Shown here: positions 45,209 through 47,284 of the stretch, piece by piece | Layout: each line of letters opens with the position of its first letter | Numbering within the stretch: position 1 is the stretch's first letter | Source of the DNA: a virus | Reading direction: 5' to 3' (one strand) | Virus record (IMG/VR): IMGVR_UViG_3300028590_000030 | Coordinates: 1 to 47,284 of that record | Length of the DNA: 47,284 nucleotides | The notes under the pieces: model-generated | The model's database searches: none | Told to the model about the DNA's origin: nothing | What the model saw: the letters and a program-made list of their open reading frames with translations, nothing else | Translations under genes and position numbers: made by a program

Positions 45209-45537
45209 GCCAGAACCTCCCCAGTCCACATGTTGAACCGCATGCCGTCCTTGAAGGGAATAGCGAGGGCCTTCCAGTAGGTCTCTCCCCCGACGCTGGT
45301 CCGCACGTCAACGAACCATTCGCCCTTGCGCTGGAACACGCAGAACCGCAAGGCGAACTGGTTGGCGGCTTGGTTCATCTTGCGCTTGGTGGTGACCGTC
45401 TGCCAGCCCCCAGAGTTAAGCGTGACGATATCCCCCTCCCATGCCACAATGCGGGTGCGGACGTAGGTGACGGACCCCCGGTTGCCTTCACGTTCCCATG
45501 TGGTGCGGTAGGTGCTGAGTTTGTCAGAGCGTGCCAT
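45205..45537 (-). CDS. Small early protein (110 aa), beta-rich
   Basis: The product starts MARSDKLSTYRTTWEREGNR and contains RTRIVAWEGDIVTLNSGGWQ, then FALRFCVFQRKGEWFVDVRT; a beta-rich protein with Trp residues. ATG at 45537 has AGGAG 9 bases upstream; the GTG at 45564 lacks this. Its stop overlaps the next ATG. No family recognised. Confidence 0.6.
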   Translation of the reverse strand: MARSDKLSTYRTTWEREGNRGSVTYVRTRIVAWEGDIVTLNSGGWQTVTTKRKMNQAANQFALRFCVFQRKGEWFVDVRTSVGGETYWKALAIPFKDGMRFNMWTGEVLA

Positions 45538-45611
45538 GTTGTCGTTCTCCTTGATGTCGGCCACGGCGGGATTGCCATTGTGTTAGCCGTCTAGTCTAGC
45601 GTGGTTAGTGT

Positions 45612-45662
45612 GGCGCTAGGGATGCCTCAGGGGATGGCCTGAGGTCACCGCAACGTCACTTG
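45612..45662 (-). repeat. Intergenic hairpin element, copy E1, anchored at a stop codon
   Basis: Contains CCTCAGG-GGATGG-CCTGAGG (7-bp stem, 45625-45644). Flanks match E2 at 46141-46190. On the minus strand the element begins with AAGTGAC, that is, the last Lys and the stop codon of the gene at 45656-45832. Confidence 0.75.
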
Positions 45663-45832
45663 TCGTCATCTTCCTTAAGAGCTGACAAAGCGTCCACCAC
45701 GTCGTTAATGCTATCTGCATTCATCACGTAGGCAAGCACCTCGTTATCTAAAAGGCCACTATCTGTGGCCATGCGGAAGGCTGCCAACAGTTCATCAAGA
45801 GCTTCGCGCTTATCCGGGGTCAGCGTGGTCAT
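45656..45832 (-). CDS. Small acidic early protein (58 aa)
   Basis: MTTLTPDKREALDELLAAFR then MATDSGLLDNEVLAYVMNAD and a C-terminal acidic tail (ALKEDDDK). Helical and acidic. ATG is 3 bases after the stop of the upstream gene (TACTGAGCTATG), without a separate SD, so coupled translation is likely. The stop codon is inside element E1. Function unknown. Confidence 0.55.
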   Translation of the reverse strand: MTTLTPDKREALDELLAAFRMATDSGLLDNEVLAYVMNADSINDVVDALSALKEDDDK

Positions 45833-45835
45833 AGC

Positions 45836-46117
45836 TCAGTAACCCTGCCATTCGCGGATAGGCGCAAGGTCTACCACGTTGCCAACAACAGGGAACACGT
45901 AAGGCACCTCCTCCCATATGTCATCCATGTTGACAGCCTCGAAGTCCGCAAAGGTGCGCCGGGTGTCTGCCTGCCAGTCCTTCACCAAGATACCATCGGG
46001 CGTCATGATGGGGCTATGGCCGTGGCGCTCAAGGAACATGAGGGCTTGCGCGACGGTGACCGGGTGGCGCATGGGCGGAAGGATGGTAGGCGTGGTGGTG
46101 AGCATTGCGGCTTGCAT
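45836..46117 (-). CDS. Small early protein (93 aa), unknown
   Basis: The product has MQAAMLTTTPTILPPMRHPV, a helical part with EAVNMDDIWEEVPYVFPVVG, and ends PIREWQGY. ATG at 46117 with GGAGAGACCACC. Hydrophobic and acidic; no signal sequence. Unknown; one of the first proteins made. Confidence 0.6.
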   Translation of the reverse strand: MQAAMLTTTPTILPPMRHPVTVAQALMFLERHGHSPIMTPDGILVKDWQADTRRTFADFEAVNMDDIWEEVPYVFPVVGNVVDLAPIREWQGY

Positions 46118-46140
46118 GGTGGTCTCTCCTAGTTGGTGGT

Positions 46141-46190
46141 GGCGTTAAGGATGCCTCATGGTGGTCATGAGGTCACCTTAAAGTCACTTG
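46141..46190 (-). repeat. Intergenic hairpin element, copy E2, anchored at a stop codon
   Basis: Contains CCTCATG-GTGGT-CATGAGG (7-bp stem, 46154-46172). Compared with E1 the sixth stem pair changes from G-C to T-A on both sides (a compensatory change). It begins at the AAGTGAC of the gene ending at 46184. Confidence 0.75.
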
Positions 46191-46459
46191 CGCCTGTACG
46201 GTTCCGTAAGGAAGTGACCTAGCGGCCACGTTGGGTTTGTCGAGTAGCATGCACCAAGGCGTGGCGAATGGGGATTGCCTTCCTCGCCGGGGAATAGAGT
46301 GTTAGCGTACCACTCCGCATCGCTGGCATACTGCGGGGCATAGTGCGTACCGTTTGGCATAGGCTTTGCGGCCCATGCTGGCACGTGCTCCATGGTGAAG
46401 CGGTGGACGTACTCGCGCTTGGCTTGCTCTATGGTAGGGCGCTTGGTCTTGGTGGTCAT
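46184..46459 (-). CDS. Small early protein (91 aa), unknown
   Basis: MTTKTKRPTIEQAKREYVHR, basic; then FTMEHVPAWAAKPMPNGTHY and a Tyr/Pro-rich middle; ends LTEPYRRK. ATG at 46459 with GGAGAGACACCACC upstream. Unrecognised. Early position suggests a host-takeover role. Confidence 0.65.
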   Translation of the reverse strand: MTTKTKRPTIEQAKREYVHRFTMEHVPAWAAKPMPNGTHYAPQYASDAEWYANTLFPGEEGNPHSPRLGACYSTNPTWPLGHFLTEPYRRK

Positions 46460-46480
46460 GGTGGTGTCTCTCCTTCTAGG

Positions 46481-46765
46481 TTAAAGCCAGTTGCGGCCGC
46501 GCTTTGGGTCTACACCATAGGCCCGCATACAGGCTTGCTTAAGGTCTCGCATGGTGTCGCCCTGCTCACGGCTGAATATGGGGCTGACCTGTATGCCAGC
46601 ATCGCCGGACACAAGGTAGACGCACCAGCCATCAGTGCTAGACCCCCAAATCTCCACTGTGTGGGTCTTGGCTTCAAGGCATTCCTTGGTGGTGACGAAC
46701 TTGCCACCCCAGTAGGTGCGGTCAGGCCAGCACACATTGGTGTATCGCTTGGTGTTGTCTCTCAT
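46481..46765 (-). CDS. First early gene product (94 aa), unknown
   Basis: The product starts MRDNTKRYTNVCWPDRTYWG, followed by a beta-rich part (HTVEIWGSSTDGWCVYLVSG) and a basic C-terminus (AYGVDPKRGRNWL). ATG at 46765 has GAGGG 8 bases upstream; an upstream TTG is less likely. It lies directly downstream of the early promoters. No similarity to T7 0.3 (Ocr), which is acidic, is seen. Confidence 0.65.
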   Translation of the reverse strand: MRDNTKRYTNVCWPDRTYWGGKFVTTKECLEAKTHTVEIWGSSTDGWCVYLVSGDAGIQVSPIFSREQGDTMRDLKQACMRAYGVDPKRGRNWL

Positions 46766-46829
46766 GGGTCTATCCCTCAAAGTGACCTAGTGGTTTCGCC
46801 CTATAGCCTAGGGCATCATCAGGGGACCG

Positions 46830-46859
46830 GCATTAGGTCCCGACCTATTCGATTGTCAA
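46830..46859 (-). promoter_or_regulatory. Sigma70-like early promoter
   Basis: TTGACA (46859-46854), 18-base spacer, TAATGC (46835-46830). Perfect -35 box, weak -10. Lies 65 bases upstream of the first early ATG (46765). Confidence 0.5.
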
Positions 46860-46914
46860 AGAGCCTAGGCCCTAGGGACCTAGCCGCCTACCCTAGCTGG
46901 GTGGCTTGGCGCTA

Positions 46915-46943
46915 ACCTTATGGTGATTTGCTAAGGTGGTCAA
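46915..46943 (-). promoter_or_regulatory. Second sigma70-like early promoter
   Basis: TTGACC (46943-46938), 17-base spacer, TAAGGT (46920-46915). Good spacing; imperfect -10. Together with the promoter at 46859-46830 it gives tandem early promoters, as in T7 A1-A3. Confidence 0.4.
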
Positions 46944-46978
46944 TCCCGCCTCTCTAACTTTTTGCTAGACCCCGCATG

Positions 46979-47056
46979 CTAACCACCAAGTGCGGCCTTA
47001 GCACGGCCTATGTTGGGCCTGTTGCCTGCCTTGTCGTTGGTCATGGTGTTGGGCAT
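46979..47056 (-). CDS. Possible tiny leader peptide (25 aa)
   Basis: MPNTMTNDKAGNRPNIGRAK then A-A-L-G-G. ATG at 47056 has AAGGGG 5 bases upstream. Basic/polar. It lies upstream of the mapped promoters, so an additional promoter would be needed. It may be spurious. Confidence 0.3.
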   Translation of the reverse strand: MPNTMTNDKAGNRPNIGRAKAALGG

Positions 47057-47090
47057 GCGGTCCCCTTGCCCTGATGGTGACCCACGTACC

Positions 47091-47107
47091 TAGTGCTTAA
47101 AGTGACC
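47091..47107. repeat. Inverted copy of the left-end repeat (181-197)
   Basis: Plus strand TAGTGCTTAAAGTGACC is the reverse complement of GGTCACTTTAAGCACTA at 181-197. Flanks also partially agree. Confidence 0.5.
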
Positions 47108-47196
47108 AAGTAGCTAGGCCATTGAGGTGATCACTAGAGGGATGGTGAGGAGCATAGCGGGCTAGGTAGGGGCCATATGCTCGGCTAGATGGGCAC

Positions 47197-47218
47197 AATG
47201 TCCCTACCTGAGGACATT
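47197..47218. repeat. Perfect 7-bp hairpin near the right end
   Basis: AATGTCC-CTACCTGA-GGACATT. No T-tract follows on either strand, so it is not a standard terminator. Lies about 70 bases from the window end. Confidence 0.4.
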
Positions 47219-47284
47219 TCCCGCCAAGGATATCAGCATGTTAGGCACTAAGGAGGGCGGCAAGGCACTCGACAAGGCCGGTAG

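Larger units (their letters stand above)
46766..47284 (-). other. Right-end leader region with early promoters
   Basis: About 520 bases with no large ORF: two sigma70-like promoters (46859-46830, 46943-46915), a possible 25-codon ORF (46979-47056), two hairpins and at least ten CTAG tetranucleotides. This matches the early control region of T7-type genomes. No exact direct terminal repeat with window position 1-400 was found by eye. Confidence 0.6.

Noticed and set aside
46797-46812. CCCTAGGCTATAGGG as a phiOL-type phage promoter
   Set aside because: TATAGGG is present but there is no match to AATTCCCGCAC, and the site is a near-palindrome; evidence is too weak.
1-47284. tRNA genes, CRISPR arrays, insertion sequences and direct terminal repeats
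   Set aside because: No T-loop plus acceptor pattern, no spaced direct repeats and no transposase were seen. The two window ends do not share a long direct repeat by eye.

Overview
The window looks like an almost complete genome of a T7-like podophage (Autographiviridae type) that infects a Gram-negative bacterium, given in reverse orientation. Essentially every gene reads on the minus strand, from the right end (early genes) to the left end (DNA packaging). Evidence for the type: a single-subunit T7-type RNA polymerase, an acidic-tailed gp2.5-like SSB, endonuclease I, a T7-type amidase, a fused primase-helicase, a family A DNA polymerase and a gp6-like exonuclease, followed by portal, scaffold, capsid, both tail tubular proteins, three or four internal virion proteins, a tailspike with a T7-type anchor, and small and large terminase, all in T7 order. 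A SAR endolysin and spanin-like genes point to a Gram-negative host. The sequence is GC-rich. Genes are packed with ATGA, GTGA or TTGA stop/start overlaps, and non-ATG starts are common.

Layout in transcription order (right to left). 47284-46766: leader with sigma70-like promoters, hairpins, many CTAG tetranucleotides and a possible 25-codon ORF. 46765-40570: early region of small unknown genes, a pentapeptide-repeat protein, a tyrosine integrase (unusual in a T7-like phage and suggesting a temperate or site-specific lifestyle) and a tandemly duplicated gene group; several genes are separated by repeated stop-codon-anchored hairpin elements. 40546-40519: an intrinsic terminator abutting the RNA polymerase gene (40517-37788). 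A T7-class phage promoter follows the polymerase gene. 37717-35705: small genes, including an SPFH/band-7 (prohibitin-like) membrane protein flanked by tiny membrane proteins. 35390-33688: SSB and endonuclease I. 33691-31783: a compact lysis cassette (holin-like protein, SAR endolysin, Rz-like protein, two lipoproteins, amidase). 31822-22490: small membrane proteins, primase-helicase, a SAM methyltransferase, DNA polymerase, a free-standing AP2 domain, exonuclease, a P-loop kinase/ATPase and a DUF3310 protein. 22470-4489: virion genes, interrupted by a LAGLIDADG homing endonuclease between scaffold and capsid, with a phi-type terminator after the capsid. 4481-404: small and large terminase and small terminal genes. 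345-1: a second phage promoter (like T7 phiOR), hairpins, and a partial ORF whose start codon seems to lack one base.

How it fits together: host RNA polymerase would enter at the right end and make the early genes and the phage polymerase. The phage polymerase would then use promoters of the type AATTCCCGCACTAT for replication, lysis and virion genes. The integrase, the homing-endonuclease-like genes and the repeat-flanked early genes mark this as a mosaic genome. I see no CI-type repressor, no tRNA gene and no clear direct terminal repeat between the two window ends.
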